From: CAZFVY01 sp964522665
GTDB lineage: Bacteria > Verrucomicrobiota > Verrucomicrobiia > Limisphaerales > CAZFVY01
NCBI GenBank assembly: GCA_964522665.1
Contig: CAZFVY010000014.1
Span: forward strand, 1-64,000
Direction: 5' to 3'
DNA: 64,000 bases
The notes below the pieces were generated by a model. The model was not told the DNA's origin and did no database searches. It worked only from the letters and a program-made list of their open reading frames with translations. The position numbers were made by a program, and so were the translations under genes. Positions 1 to 8,666 of the stretch are shown one piece after another. Position 1 is the stretch's first letter; every line of letters begins with the position of its first letter.

Positions 1-54
1 GTGCTTGACCTCCTCAAGCTTGAATGGCTTTACGATGGCTTCTATTTTTTTCAT
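1..54 (-). CDS. P-II family nitrogen regulatory protein, N-terminal 18 codons only
   Basis: Reading the minus strand from an ATG at position 54 gives 18 codons up to the window edge, beginning MKKIEAIVKPFKLEEV. This matches the conserved N-terminus of P-II signal proteins (GlnB/GlnK), trimeric cytosolic sensors of 2-oxoglutarate and ATP/ADP that regulate ammonium transport, glutamine synthetase and nitrogen transcription. The rest of the gene, including the T-loop tyrosine, lies outside the window, so GlnB and GlnK cannot be told apart. I see no strong Shine-Dalgarno and no clear sigma54 -24/-12 site upstream. Confidence 0.85.
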   Translation of the reverse strand, partial: MKKIEAIVKPFKLEEVKH

Positions 55-484
55 ACGGCTACGGATTTTTTTGGTTAACGGTTATTTAAGTCAGTCCCTC
101 ATTTCGCGAGACGGCTGACCGAGCGCTCCTCGAATTTGGATCCAAAACGCTTCGCGAATACCGAAGACCCTGCTTCCCCTCCGAAAGACCGGATCGGAAA
201 AAACGGAGCCTTGCTCAGCGAATGCAATGGACCAAATCTGAGTTGATGGCTGTTTGAGCACACCCGCGCTTAAGCAACCGGGATGCCATGAACAGCACCG
301 ATCTTTCCCGCGCCGCGGAAAGACTTGAATTCAGTGCATTTTAATGATGAACGAAAATCATAGCATCGAATAAAGCGCTGAATTTGCTGGCGATTTTTAT
401 ACAGCTTGCTCGGTTTGGATCGGCGACCACAGGCGGCGCAAATGCAATCACCCGCGCGCCAAAACCGACCAGAATTGAGCCGGC
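55..484. other. Intergenic region between kdpE and the P-II gene
   Basis: These 430 bases separate the stop of kdpE from the start of the P-II gene, both on the minus strand. Short open frames here have no recognisable product, and some merely extend as shadows into kdpE. The region must hold the P-II promoter if that gene is not cotranscribed with kdp, but I see no convincing promoter box or terminator hairpin. Confidence 0.5.
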
Positions 485-1186
485 TCAGCCCTTCTCGATT
501 AACCGGTAACCCACGCCCGGCTCGGTCACGAAAAGCTCCGGCCGAGCGGGGTCGCCTTCGAGTTTTTCTCGTAAATGCGCGATGTACACCCGGAGATAAT
601 GCGTTTGGTCGCCAGCGTGCGGTCCCCAAATCTCGTTGAGAACCTGGCGGTGGGTCAATACTTTTCCCGAGTGCCTCACAAACAGGCGGAGCAACGAATA
701 CTCGGTCGCGGTCAACCGGGCTTCGCGGCCATTCACCTTCACCGTGCGTGCGGCCAAATCCACCTCAAGGCCGCCGGAACGGAAGACCGACGCGGCGTCC
801 GGCGTCTTGGCGTGGCGCTGGGCGACCCGCAGGCGCGCCAGCAACTCGCCGGTGCCGAAGGGTTTGGTCACGTAGTCGTCCGCCCCGTGATCGAGCGCGG
901 CGATCTTATCGTCCTCGCGATCACGGACGGAGAGTACCACGACCGGAATGCGGCTCCATTCCCGCAGGCGTTTGAGGACCTCGACACCGTCCATGTCGGG
1001 CAGTCCCAAATCAAGCAAGATCGCGTCCGGCCGCCGTTGCGCGGCCTCAATGATGCCGTCCATGCCCGATTGGGCTTCGATCACGTTATAGCCATTCCCT
1101 TCGAGGCAGACGCGCAGCAGCCGCCGGATTTGAATTTCGTCATCAATAATCAGCGCGGTGGGCTTCGCGGCGGGCTGGTCGTTCAT
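485..1186 (-). CDS. kdpE: KdpE, OmpR/PhoB-family response regulator
   Basis: The 233-residue protein has a receiver domain (about residues 10-125) with the acidic pair D15/D16, phospho-acceptor D59 in ILLDLGLPD, S86 and K108. A winged-helix DNA-binding domain follows (about 135-230), ending in GVGYRL as in OmpR/PhoB proteins. Its place downstream of kdpFABC on the same strand identifies it as KdpE, activator of the potassium-pump operon under low potassium. The cognate sensor KdpD, normally immediately upstream, is absent; 375 bases without a recognisable gene stand in its place. The frame stays open upstream of the ATG as far as a TAG near 1290, but no good alternative start is present. Confidence 0.93.
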   Translation of the reverse strand: MNDQPAAKPTALIIDDEIQIRRLLRVCLEGNGYNVIEAQSGMDGIIEAAQRRPDAILLDLGLPDMDGVEVLKRLREWSRIPVVVLSVRDREDDKIAALDHGADDYVTKPFGTGELLARLRVAQRHAKTPDAASVFRSGGLEVDLAARTVKVNGREARLTATEYSLLRLFVRHSGKVLTHRQVLNEIWGPHAGDQTHYLRVYIAHLREKLEGDPARPELFVTEPGVGYRLIEKG

Positions 1187-1561
1187 CGCGACCCCCTCGT
1201 CGGGCGGCGCCGAGGGCCTCGCGCGGGAGCCGGCTTGATCGATCCCGCCCGGAGCGCGAGGCGCGCTTTCACGGAACGCGATTGAACGTTTCCGCTAGGC
1301 GGGCGAAGATTGCTGGTCACGCATCGACTCTACACGGCGTCGCGCGGGATGGAGAGTCAAAAAAAACGCGCCCGGCGCTTGCCGGGGAAGGACGACTCGG
1401 CGATCGATCGGAACCCGCCCGCGGATCTTTGACCGGCGAAGTCTCGGACGTTTTACGCCGCCGATGTTTGCTTCCGCGCCAACATCCGCGCGGTCATAAG
1501 GCCGACGTACGATTTCCGGGTAAACCAGCTGGGATTGCACCGGCGTCAATTCACAGAAAAA
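1187..1561. other. Gap between kdpC and kdpE where kdpD would be expected
   Basis: No convincing gene is seen in these 375 bases. The longest minus-strand frame (1295-1549, 84 codons) has a composition unlike KdpD or a porin and no known motif. The stretch is far too short for kdpD (normally about 900 codons). It is either an ordinary spacer carrying a kdpE promoter or the scar of a deletion. Confidence 0.5.
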
Positions 1562-2152
1562 TCATTTCGCCGCCAACTGATCCAAGGCCAGATTTAGAGT
1601 CAAAACATTGACCCCGGCTTCTCCTAGTATTCCCCAATCCGGCCCATCGGTGTTCTGCCGGATCAGTTCACGCACTTTATCCGGCGCCAGACCGCGCGCT
1701 TTGGCCACGCGGTTAAGCTGCGCCTCGGCGTTGCTCGGGCTGATGTGCGGGTCCAACCCGCTGCCCGACGACGTCACGGCGTCGGCGGGCACGGGGGCGT
1801 TGGTTGCCAGGCCGTTCTGCGAACGGAAATCCGAGATGTTCTGCGTGATCGAATCGGCCAGTTTCTTCGACGTCGGCCCAAGATTGCTGCCGCCTGAGCT
1901 GAGGCCGTCGTAACCGTTGCCCGCGGCCGACGGACGAGAATGGAAATACTTCTCGGCCGTGAACTGCTGGCCGATCAAGCGCGAGCCCTGTATCACGCCT
2001 TTGGCGTCCACGATCAGTTGACCATTGGCTCGGTCGCGAAAAAGCCCCTGCGCCAGACCGTAAACCGCGAGCGGATAGAGGCCGCAACAGACGACCGCCA
2101 AAACCAGCGTGACCAGAATGGCGGCGCGAAATTCAGCGATTAAGTTCTTCAT
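1562..2152 (-). CDS. kdpC: KdpC, potassium-transporting ATPase C subunit
   Basis: The 196-residue protein has one N-terminal membrane segment (about residues 8-32, rich in L, V and A) followed by a periplasmic domain with the family motifs YFHSRPSAA and GLDPHISPSNA. KdpC stabilises the complex and raises ATP affinity of KdpB. The ATG at 2152 is preferred because it has AAAGG at a suitable distance and gives the normal KdpC N-terminus MKNLIAEFRAA. An in-frame TTG at 2191 would add 13 residues and overlap the kdpB stop. It is third in the kdpF-A-B-C order. Confidence 0.95.
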   Translation of the reverse strand: MKNLIAEFRAAILVTLVLAVVCCGLYPLAVYGLAQGLFRDRANGQLIVDAKGVIQGSRLIGQQFTAEKYFHSRPSAAGNGYDGLSSGGSNLGPTSKKLADSITQNISDFRSQNGLATNAPVPADAVTSSGSGLDPHISPSNAEAQLNRVAKARGLAPDKVRELIRQNTDGPDWGILGEAGVNVLTLNLALDQLAAK

Positions 2153-2187
2153 ATATAAACCTTTGTTTTGGATATAACGCGCGTAAG

Positions 2188-4203
2188 TCAAATCAGTCTA
2201 AGGGAGGTTATCAGCAGGTCGATCGCCTTGATGCCGATGAACGGGATGATGATGCCCCCCAGCCCGTAGATGAGCAGGTTTCGCTGCAGAACTTGCAGCG
2301 CGCCAATCGGGGTGAACTTCACCCCCCGCAACGCCAGGGGTATCAGCGCCACGATGATGAGCGCGTTGAAGATCACGGCGCTCAGGATCGCGCTGTTCGG
2401 GCTGTGCAAGTGCATGACGTTGAGCGGCTCGATCGCGGGAAAGGTGACGATGAGCATCGCCGGGATAATCGCGAAGTATTTGGCCACGTCGTTGGCGATG
2501 CTAAACGTCGTCAGCGAACCGCGGGTGATCAGCAACTGTTTGCCGATCTCGATGATCTCGATCAGTTTGGTCGGATTGGAGTCGAGATCCACCATGTTGC
2601 CGGCCTCTTTGGCCGCTTGCGTGCCGGTGTTCATCGCCACGCCGACGTCGGCCTGCGCGAGCGCCGGGGCATCGTTCGTGCCGTCGCCGATCATCGCGAT
2701 CATGCGACCGCCTTTTTGCTCTTCACGGATGAGCGCCAGCTTGTCCTCGGGCTTGGCCTCGGCGAGGAAGTCATCCACCCCGGCTTCGACGGCGATGGCG
2801 GCGGCGGTCAGTTTATTGTCACCGGTAATCATCACGGTCTTGATGCCCATTTTGCGCAACTGCGCGAAGCGTTCCTTGATGCCGCCTTTGACCACGTCCT
2901 TCAGATGGATGACGCCAAAAACCTTGTCGCGGGTCGCCACGAGCAACGGCGTCCCACCGGCGCGCGCGATCTTCTCCGCCGCCTGAACCGCGACGGGCGG
3001 CAATGGAGCGCTGACGAACTTGCCGATCGAGTCGGCCGCGCCTTTGCGATATTGCACGCCGTCAACATCGACGCCGCTCATGCGCGTCTGCGCGGTGAAT
3101 GGGACGAACACGGCATTCCCCATTTCGTGAATTTGCCGCTCGCGAATGCCGAATTTCTTGGCCAGCACGACCACGCTCCGGCCTTCCGGCGTTTCGTCGG
3201 CGAGCGACGCGAGTTGCGCGGCGTCCGCCAATTCCTTCTCGGTGACGCCCGGGCAGGGCACGAACTCGGTGGCCTGACGATTCCCGAGAGTAATCGTGCC
3301 GGTCTTATCGAGTAACAAGACATCGACGTCGCCCGACGCTTCGACCGCCCGCCCGCTCATCGCCAGCACATTGCGCTGGAGCAGGCGATCCATGCCGGCG
3401 ATGCCGATGGCGCTCAAAAGCCCGCCGATGGTCGTTGGGATCAGACACACCAGCAGCGCGATCAGGACCGGCGCGGTAAAGGTCGTGGCCGAGTAAATCC
3501 CAAACGGCTTCAACGTCACGCAGACCAGCAGAAAGATCAGCGTGAGGGCCGCCAGTAGAATCGTCAGGGCGATCTCGTTCGGAGTTTTCTGCCGTTGCGC
3601 GCCTTCGACCAAGGCGATCATGCGATCCAAAAAGCCTTCGCCCGGATTGATCGTGACGCGGATCTTGATCTCGTCCGACAACACCCGCGTGCCGCCGGTC
3701 ACCGCGCAGCGGTCGCCGCCGCTTTCGCGGATGACGGGCGCCGATTCACCGGTGATGGCTGATTCATCGACGGTGGCGGCGCCTTCGATCACGTCTCCGT
3801 CCGCCGGAATGGTTTCGCCGGCGAGGACGCGGACGATGTCGCCCTTGCGCAGCGAATTGGCGTCGATCTTTTCCGTGCGTCCATCCGGACGGACGCGGGT
3901 GGTGGTCGTTTGGGTGCGGGTCTTGCGCAACGCCTGGGCCTGCGCCTTGCCCCGCCCCTCCGCCATCGCTTCGGCGAAGTTCGCAAACAACACGGTAAAC
4001 CAGAGCCAGACCGCCAACTGCGCGATGAAGCCGCGGTCGGCGGTGGCGGTGAAGATTCCGACGGTGGTCAGCGCGGCGCCGACCATGGTGACGAACATCA
4101 CCGGGTTCTTGATCATCAGCCGCGGGTCGAGCTTTTTGAGCGCGTCCACCGAGGCCGGTCCGGCGATGTTCCAGTCAAACAAGGAAGCAGACTTCGATTT
4201 CAT
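2188..4203 (-). CDS. kdpB: KdpB, potassium-transporting P-type ATPase
   Basis: The 671-residue protein is the catalytic subunit of the high-affinity K+ pump in the inner membrane. It shows the P-type ATPase signatures in order: TGES of the actuator domain (151-154), phosphorylated Asp299 in DKTGT, and the hinge motif GDGTNDAP. Membrane helices lie at both ends and around residues 215-270. Length is close to the family norm of about 680. Its stop lies 35 bases upstream of the chosen kdpC start, and its start lies 31 bases after the kdpA stop, consistent with one operon. Confidence 0.98.
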   Translation of the reverse strand: MKSKSASLFDWNIAGPASVDALKKLDPRLMIKNPVMFVTMVGAALTTVGIFTATADRGFIAQLAVWLWFTVLFANFAEAMAEGRGKAQAQALRKTRTQTTTTRVRPDGRTEKIDANSLRKGDIVRVLAGETIPADGDVIEGAATVDESAITGESAPVIRESGGDRCAVTGGTRVLSDEIKIRVTINPGEGFLDRMIALVEGAQRQKTPNEIALTILLAALTLIFLLVCVTLKPFGIYSATTFTAPVLIALLVCLIPTTIGGLLSAIGIAGMDRLLQRNVLAMSGRAVEASGDVDVLLLDKTGTITLGNRQATEFVPCPGVTEKELADAAQLASLADETPEGRSVVVLAKKFGIRERQIHEMGNAVFVPFTAQTRMSGVDVDGVQYRKGAADSIGKFVSAPLPPVAVQAAEKIARAGGTPLLVATRDKVFGVIHLKDVVKGGIKERFAQLRKMGIKTVMITGDNKLTAAAIAVEAGVDDFLAEAKPEDKLALIREEQKGGRMIAMIGDGTNDAPALAQADVGVAMNTGTQAAKEAGNMVDLDSNPTKLIEIIEIGKQLLITRGSLTTFSIANDVAKYFAIIPAMLIVTFPAIEPLNVMHLHSPNSAILSAVIFNALIIVALIPLALRGVKFTPIGALQVLQRNLLIYGLGGIIIPFIGIKAIDLLITSLRLI

Positions 4204-4234
4204 AAGCGTAGGGCGTGGGGAATTCGCGTATTTC

Positions 4235-6151
4235 TTAGTAAAGTTTGCCCTGGGCGGTCAGGAAGTGTTCCACGACCGGCCCGAGGCTAAGCGCGGGGAG
4301 GAAGTTCAGAGCGCCAATCAGCAACACGGTGCCGATCAGCAACAAGACAAAGGTGCCGCCCGAAACCGGGAAGGTCCCGACGCTGGCCGGCACGATCTTC
4401 TTTTTCACGAGCGATCCGGCCAGCGCCATGATCGGCACAATCATGAGAAACCGGCCCACGAGCATCGCCACGCCGAGCGTGGTGTTGTACCAAGGGGTGT
4501 TGGCGCTCAACCCGGCAAAGGCGCTCCCGTTATTACCCGTCGCCGAGCTAAACGCGTAGAGGATTTCACTCAGTCCGTGCGGGCCCGTGTTGTTCAAGCC
4601 GGCCAGGCCCCACTGGCTAACCGATGCCCAGGCGGAAAAGCCCAGGATGTCGATGGCCAGGATCAAGAGGGCGAGCATCGCCATCTTCACGTCGAAGGCA
4701 TTGATCTTCTTGCCGACGTACTCCGGCGTGCGCCCGACCATCAGGCCGGCGATAAAGACCGCCAGCACCACGAACACCAGCATGCCGTAAAGCCCGGCGC
4801 CGACGCCGCCGATGATGATTTCACCCAACTGGATATTGAACAGCGGAACGAACCCGCCCAACGCCGTAAACGAATCGTGCATCGCGTTGACCGCGCCGCA
4901 GGAAGCGTCCGTCGTGATCGTGGCGAACAGCGCCGAGCTGAAGATGCCGAAACGCACTTCCTTGCCTTCCATGTTGCCATCGCCGACCGCCACGCCCAGT
5001 TGTTGGTGGATCGGATTGCCATGCGCTTCCGCCCACCAGGCCAGCAACGCGCCGGCGACGAAAAGGAGCATCATGGCCGTCCAAACCGTCCAGCCATGCG
5101 CCTGGTTCCTGGTCATGCGACCGAGGTAATAGGTCAGCCCGCTGCCGATCGCGAAGATCGACAACATCTGCATGAAATTCGAGAGCGGGGTCGGGTTCTC
5201 GAACGGATGCGCCGCGTTGGCGTTGACGTAACCGCCGCCGTTCGTGCCCAGCATTTTGATGGCGATCTGAGAGGCGACCGGTCCCTGCGGGATGGTCTGT
5301 TCCTCGACCTTTTGATCCACCATGACCGGCATATTGGTCATCACCGGCTGGCCCTTCGCGTCCAGCTGCGGCACGTCCATCATGACCGCGACGCCGTTCG
5401 TCATGATCGGCGCGCCTTTGGCGTCGAGCTTCGGAGCCTGGACCGTCACCGCGACGTTGGTGGTCACGGGTTGACCCTTGTCGTCGGTCTTGGCGACTTG
5501 GATGGTGAAAGGCTCAGTAAGTTTCGCTTTGGTGTAGGGATTGAAGTTCTGCACAATCCCCTGCGAAACGAGGAAAACCGCGAACACCAGGCTGATCGGC
5601 AGGAGCAGATAATAACTCGTGCGCGTCAGATCGACCCAGAAGCTGCCAAGCGTGTTGGCTGAGTGGCGCGCGATGCCGCGCACCAGGGCCGCGGCGATGG
5701 CGATACCGGTGGCCGCCGAGACGAAATTGTGGATCACGAGCGCGACCATTTGCGAAAAGTACGACATCGTCGCCTCGCCGGTGTAGCTCTGCCAGTTGGT
5801 GTTCGTGGTGAAGCTCACCGCCGTATTGAAAGCCAGGTCCGGGCTGAGCGCGCCAAAGCCCTGCGGATTCAACGGCAGAAAATTTTGCAGCCGCAGAATC
5901 ACGTACGTGAACAGACAGCTCACCGCGCTGAAGAGCAGCATCGCGAACGTGTACTGTTTCCAATCCTGCTCCTGATCGTGGCGCACGCCGATGATCCAAT
6001 AGGTGAGCCGCTCCAGCGGCTTGAGGATCGGGTCGAGCCACGTCTTCCCGTTCGCGTCGAGCACCCGCATGAGATAAAGCCCCATCGGCTTGGTGATGAG
6101 CGCCAAGACGACGATGTAAGCAGCCAACTGCAACCAGCCAGTAGAGTTCAT
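4235..6151 (-). CDS. kdpA: KdpA, potassium-binding channel subunit with a repeat-containing insertion
   Basis: The 638-residue inner-membrane protein has the selectivity-filter signatures of the Trk/Kdp channel fold, such as SFTTNTNWQSYTGE, MLGTNGGG and NAAHPFENPTPLSNF. KdpA usually has about 560-600 residues. The excess is an insertion at about residues 208-283, directly before QTIPQGPVASQ, which holds three imperfect repeats: DDKGQPVTTN, DAKGAPIMTN and DAKGQPVMTN. The ATG at 6151 is preferred over a TTG two codons upstream (6157), because GAAGG stands just upstream of it. It follows kdpF by 12 bases. Confidence 0.97.
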   Translation of the reverse strand: MNSTGWLQLAAYIVVLALITKPMGLYLMRVLDANGKTWLDPILKPLERLTYWIIGVRHDQEQDWKQYTFAMLLFSAVSCLFTYVILRLQNFLPLNPQGFGALSPDLAFNTAVSFTTNTNWQSYTGEATMSYFSQMVALVIHNFVSAATGIAIAAALVRGIARHSANTLGSFWVDLTRTSYYLLLPISLVFAVFLVSQGIVQNFNPYTKAKLTEPFTIQVAKTDDKGQPVTTNVAVTVQAPKLDAKGAPIMTNGVAVMMDVPQLDAKGQPVMTNMPVMVDQKVEEQTIPQGPVASQIAIKMLGTNGGGYVNANAAHPFENPTPLSNFMQMLSIFAIGSGLTYYLGRMTRNQAHGWTVWTAMMLLFVAGALLAWWAEAHGNPIHQQLGVAVGDGNMEGKEVRFGIFSSALFATITTDASCGAVNAMHDSFTALGGFVPLFNIQLGEIIIGGVGAGLYGMLVFVVLAVFIAGLMVGRTPEYVGKKINAFDVKMAMLALLILAIDILGFSAWASVSQWGLAGLNNTGPHGLSEILYAFSSATGNNGSAFAGLSANTPWYNTTLGVAMLVGRFLMIVPIMALAGSLVKKKIVPASVGTFPVSGGTFVLLLIGTVLLIGALNFLPALSLGPVVEHFLTAQGKLY

Positions 6152-6163
6152 AAACAACCTTCG

Positions 6164-6247
6164 TTAAAACTTTTCCGGATAAATCATCGCCACGAACAGA
6201 TAGATGAACAACAGCAGGGCGATGAGGCCGTAAATAATAGTTTCCAT
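6164..6247 (-). CDS. kdpF: KdpF, small membrane subunit of the Kdp pump
   Basis: A 27-codon frame starts with ATG at 6247 after AGGAACG and reads METIIYGLIALLL at its start and FVAMIYPEKF at its end. It is one hydrophobic helix followed by the Y-P-E-K-F tail that is typical of KdpF, a small lipid-like stabiliser of KdpABC. It sits directly upstream of kdpA, as in other kdp operons. Confidence 0.92.
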   Translation of the reverse strand: METIIYGLIALLLFIYLFVAMIYPEKF

Positions 6248-6256
6248 AGCACGTTC

Positions 6257-6340
6257 CTATAAAGTGTCGCAGAAGAGCGCGTAGAGCTCGCTCCCCGCGA
6301 AGAACACCACCACGACGCCGATAAAGATCAAGTCCATCAT
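6257..6340 (-). CDS. 27-residue membrane peptide leading the kdp operon
   Basis: A second tiny frame starts at ATG ATG (6340) behind a good GAGGAAC Shine-Dalgarno and ends 9 bases before the kdpF start. It begins MMDLIFIGVVVVFF and ends LYALFCDTL. Small hydrophobic ORFs ending in a C-D-x-L-like tail precede kdpF in many Gram-negative kdp operons, and this appears to be one. The role is unknown; a second small pump subunit or a leader peptide are both possible. Confidence 0.7.
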   Translation of the reverse strand: MMDLIFIGVVVVFFAGSELYALFCDTL

Positions 6341-6905
6341 AAAGTTCCTCAAGGTTTGTCCGTCACATTTGGCGTTCGCCATCAGCCAGCCGTCGCGCCG
6401 TCTCCGGAGCCGGGTTCCTGGCCGGTTGGGGAGTCCTGCGCGCCGGGAGTGGAGATTCCGTCCGCACGGTCACAATCTGCTCCGCTCCACGCTCCCGGCA
6501 TAATCAAAAGACCAAGCCCAAGTATTAAAACGGCGTCAACGTTTCACGGTCACTAACCCGTTACGGTGATACTCTAATAACCGAGACCAACGCCTATTTA
6601 ATTCCTGCGCGCACCTTGGCCCCGCGTGCGTTTGTTCAGCAAACCGCTGGTGCCATACACTGTTTCCCATACGACAGCTTCACCCCCGCGGTTCAAAAGG
6701 TCTCTCCGCCGGTTGGCTGAACCGCAACGATTCTTGGCTGCGTCGGGTGGAAGTGGTGGGAAAGGACTAGCATAGGCGTCGGAGCCTTCAATCGGACACC
6801 GACTGGCGCCGGATGCCGGTTCGTCGGTCGTACTGTTTCGCCGCGCCTCCGGCGTCATCGAAAGCCGAGTCCCCTCGGTAAAAAGCGGTCTCGAGAGGCC
6901 GGCGA
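6341..6905. other. Region upstream of kdp and downstream of hicA
   Basis: These 565 bases contain the leader of the kdp operon and the space behind hicA. The part at 6510-6600 is AT-richer than its surroundings and contains two copies of ACGGT 19 bases apart (about 6549 and 6568), a candidate regulator site. No -35/-10 pair is convincing. A 103-codon minus-strand frame (6598-6909) begins with TTG, overlaps the hicA stop and has no recognisable motif; I do not count it as a gene. Confidence 0.4.
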
Positions 6906-7148
6906 TCAAAGTTCCAGCCGACGCACAAGCTCCCCAATGCTCATCTGGTGGTGCTCCGCGACGCTCTTGAGAATCGAGTGTAAGGTGCCGATTCGAACCG
7001 GATCGTGTTGGGGAATGACCTCGTGATGCTCACCACCGAGCGCCGTCGTCACACGTATATGAGACCCTTTCTGACGCGTGACCACATAGTCGAGACGCTT
7101 CAGGGCTTTGATAAGAGCATCCGCCGAAACGTCACGAGGGAGTTTCAT
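6906..7148 (-). CDS. hicA: HicA-type mRNA interferase toxin
   Basis: The 80-residue protein has the small double-stranded-RNA-binding-like HicA/YcfA fold. Its key motif is the catalytic His in RQKGSHIRVT, followed by the conserved VIPQHDPVRIGTLHSIL strand-helix pattern. HicA toxins cut mRNA when not bound by HicB. The gene starts 12 bases after hicB on the same strand, so the order is antitoxin first. Confidence 0.85.
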   Translation of the reverse strand: MKLPRDVSADALIKALKRLDYVVTRQKGSHIRVTTALGGEHHEVIPQHDPVRIGTLHSILKSVAEHHQMSIGELVRRLEL

Positions 7149-7160
7149 CGACGCGAAGAA

Positions 7161-7373
7161 TCAGCGGGCCATGATTTCGTCGCGAACAAAATGCAATCGG
7201 ATGATTTTCGGTGACTCCGGATTCTCGTCGAAGAAACAGTCCACAGCTTCGCGAACATTGGCGCGCAATTGCTCCAAAGTGTCCGCCTCGGTATGGATGC
7301 CAAAGCCGAGCGCCGACGCGGTGAATCCGCCATCAACCAAGTCTTCCTGCACCTCGAAAATCACTTCGCTCAT
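7161..7373 (-). CDS. hicB: HicB-like antitoxin, partial-fold type
   Basis: The 70-residue protein has the degraded RNase-H-like HicB fold (EVIFEVQED, GFGIHTEADTLEQLRANVREAVDCFF) without any C-terminal DNA-binding extension. It would neutralise the adjacent HicA. The lack of an added helix-turn-helix or ribbon-helix-helix domain means any autoregulation would have to come from the complex or from elsewhere. The upstream 66 bases, before the converging-direction neighbour's stop at 7440, probably hold the promoter. Confidence 0.82.
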   Translation of the reverse strand: MSEVIFEVQEDLVDGGFTASALGFGIHTEADTLEQLRANVREAVDCFFDENPESPKIIRLHFVRDEIMAR

Positions 7374-7439
7374 CGTGAAGAGATAGTAGGCAAGGCCGGA
7401 CCGAGCGTCAAGCCACCCACCCCGCCGGGCAACCCTGAC

Positions 7440-8666
7440 TCAAATCTGATTCGCCTCCAAAAAGCGTCGCCCGAATCGATTCGAGAATTCGCCCAACGTT
7501 CGGAAGCCGGCGCGGCGCCACGGCGGCAAGTGGCGCGTGTACACGGCGTTGAACTCGATCACTGGCTCGCCGCCGCGACGACGTTTGAATTCACCAGCGC
7601 CCGAGCTGTAATTAAGGAGCAGTTTTTCTTCGGCGACGCGCTGGAGCAGCATCGCCACCAGGATTCGGTAGAGACCGGGTTTTGGCGGCAAACTCGTGTC
7701 GTAACCGATAAACGGGGTGGAGGTCGTTCCGCCCATGCGAAAACATCCCATGACGGCGTCAACGCGGCCGGACGCATGGCGCAAGCCGCGGAATTCCAAC
7801 CAGCGCTCACGGATCGCCCCGGCCACGAAGCGCTCCGTGTACTGCGGGTTAAGCTGCGAATGCTTCTCGAGGTAAAGCAGGCGATAAAGCTCGGCGACCC
7901 GCGGCGTGTCGGCGCTCGTAAAATCGGCGTGCTCCATCGGCTGGTAATCCCCCAGGTCCTGGAGCAGCTTGCGTTCTCGCTTCACGGTTTCTTTCTGGAG
8001 ATACGGCGCGGTTCGCCCGTCGAAGAAATAAACCTGCCGGCTGGTAATCAGCTCGTAGCCCGCTTCCTGCAGGAGGCGAGGCAGTTCCGGGCGTTCCCGG
8101 GCCGTGACGTTTTTCAACAATAAGGCGTGGGTGGGGAATAATTGAAGCATCCGCTCGGTCACGCTCTCAATCGCCGAGGGGAGCGACTCTGGCGTCAGGT
8201 TGGTGGACAAGAGCCAGCTATTCCACTGCGCCACCCGATCCATTTGTCCAACTCGCATGGCCAGGCCCAGAGCGTGCAATCCAACCCGCGCCGCCGCGCG
8301 CAGCCAGTAAGGCGATACCAGGCCCAATTCCGCCAACGGATAACTCACATATTGCGCCTCCAGCGAACTCGGATAGGCGTTGCCTTCGGAACGATCGCAG
8401 ACGGAGATTGGGTAGGCCATCGACTCGTGGGTGATGATTCCGGCGCGCACGCTGAGATTCGCCACAAGCGCGGTGGAGCGCTGCTCGAGAAAGCCCCGCC
8501 AATAAGCGGCGTTGTCGGGCGTGTGCCCGATCAAACTGGGCACGCCCGGCGCGCCGAAAAGGACGTCACCATCCGCCGGCGCGGCGTGCGGCGCCGCGCG
8601 CCTCACTTCGTCAAGCCGGGTTGGCGGCGGTTCCGCCGCAGAGATTGGCGATATAGAAACTGCCAT
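7440..8666 (-). CDS. GNAT/FemAB-like acyltransferase-fold protein next to BtaA
   Basis: The protein of about 408 residues has a C-terminal half resembling FemAB/GNAT acetyltransferases, with VYFFDGRTAPYLQKETVKR, a glycine-rich strand near YNSSGAGEFKRRRGG-like sequence (LLLNYSSGAGEFKRRRGG) and an arginine-rich end. The N-terminal half has no fold I recognise. The start is uncertain: ATG 8666 overlaps the upstream gene by 56 bases; a GTG just after that gene's stop is also possible, and no clear Shine-Dalgarno distinguishes them. Longer upstream extension only shadows the neighbouring gene. The overlap implies translational coupling with the BtaA-like gene, so a role in the same lipid pathway is a reasonable inference. 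Confidence 0.7.
   Translation of the reverse strand: MAVSISPISAAEPPPTRLDEVRRAAPHAAPADGDVLFGAPGVPSLIGHTPDNAAYWRGFLEQRSTALVANLSVRAGIITHESMAYPISVCDRSEGNAYPSSLEAQYVSYPLAELGLVSPYWLRAAARVGLHALGLAMRVGQMDRVAQWNSWLLSTNLTPESLPSAIESVTERMLQLFPTHALLLKNVTARERPELPRLLQEAGYELITSRQVYFFDGRTAPYLQKETVKRERKLLQDLGDYQPMEHADFTSADTPRVAELYRLLYLEKHSQLNPQYTERFVAGAIRERWLEFRGLRHASGRVDAVMGCFRMGGTTSTPFIGYDTSLPPKPGLYRILVAMLLQRVAEEKLLLNYSSGAGEFKRRRGGEPVIEFNAVYTRHLPPWRRAGFRTLGEFSNRFGRRFLEANQI

Noticed and set aside
3542..5662. Long plus-strand open frame (706 codons) across kdpA/kdpB
   Set aside because: It is antisense to well-conserved kdpA and kdpB, and its His/Arg/Asp-rich sequence has no motif; a GC-rich shadow.
6598..6909. 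103-codon frame behind hicA
   Set aside because: TTG start, no motif, composition unlike neighbours; no support for a gene.
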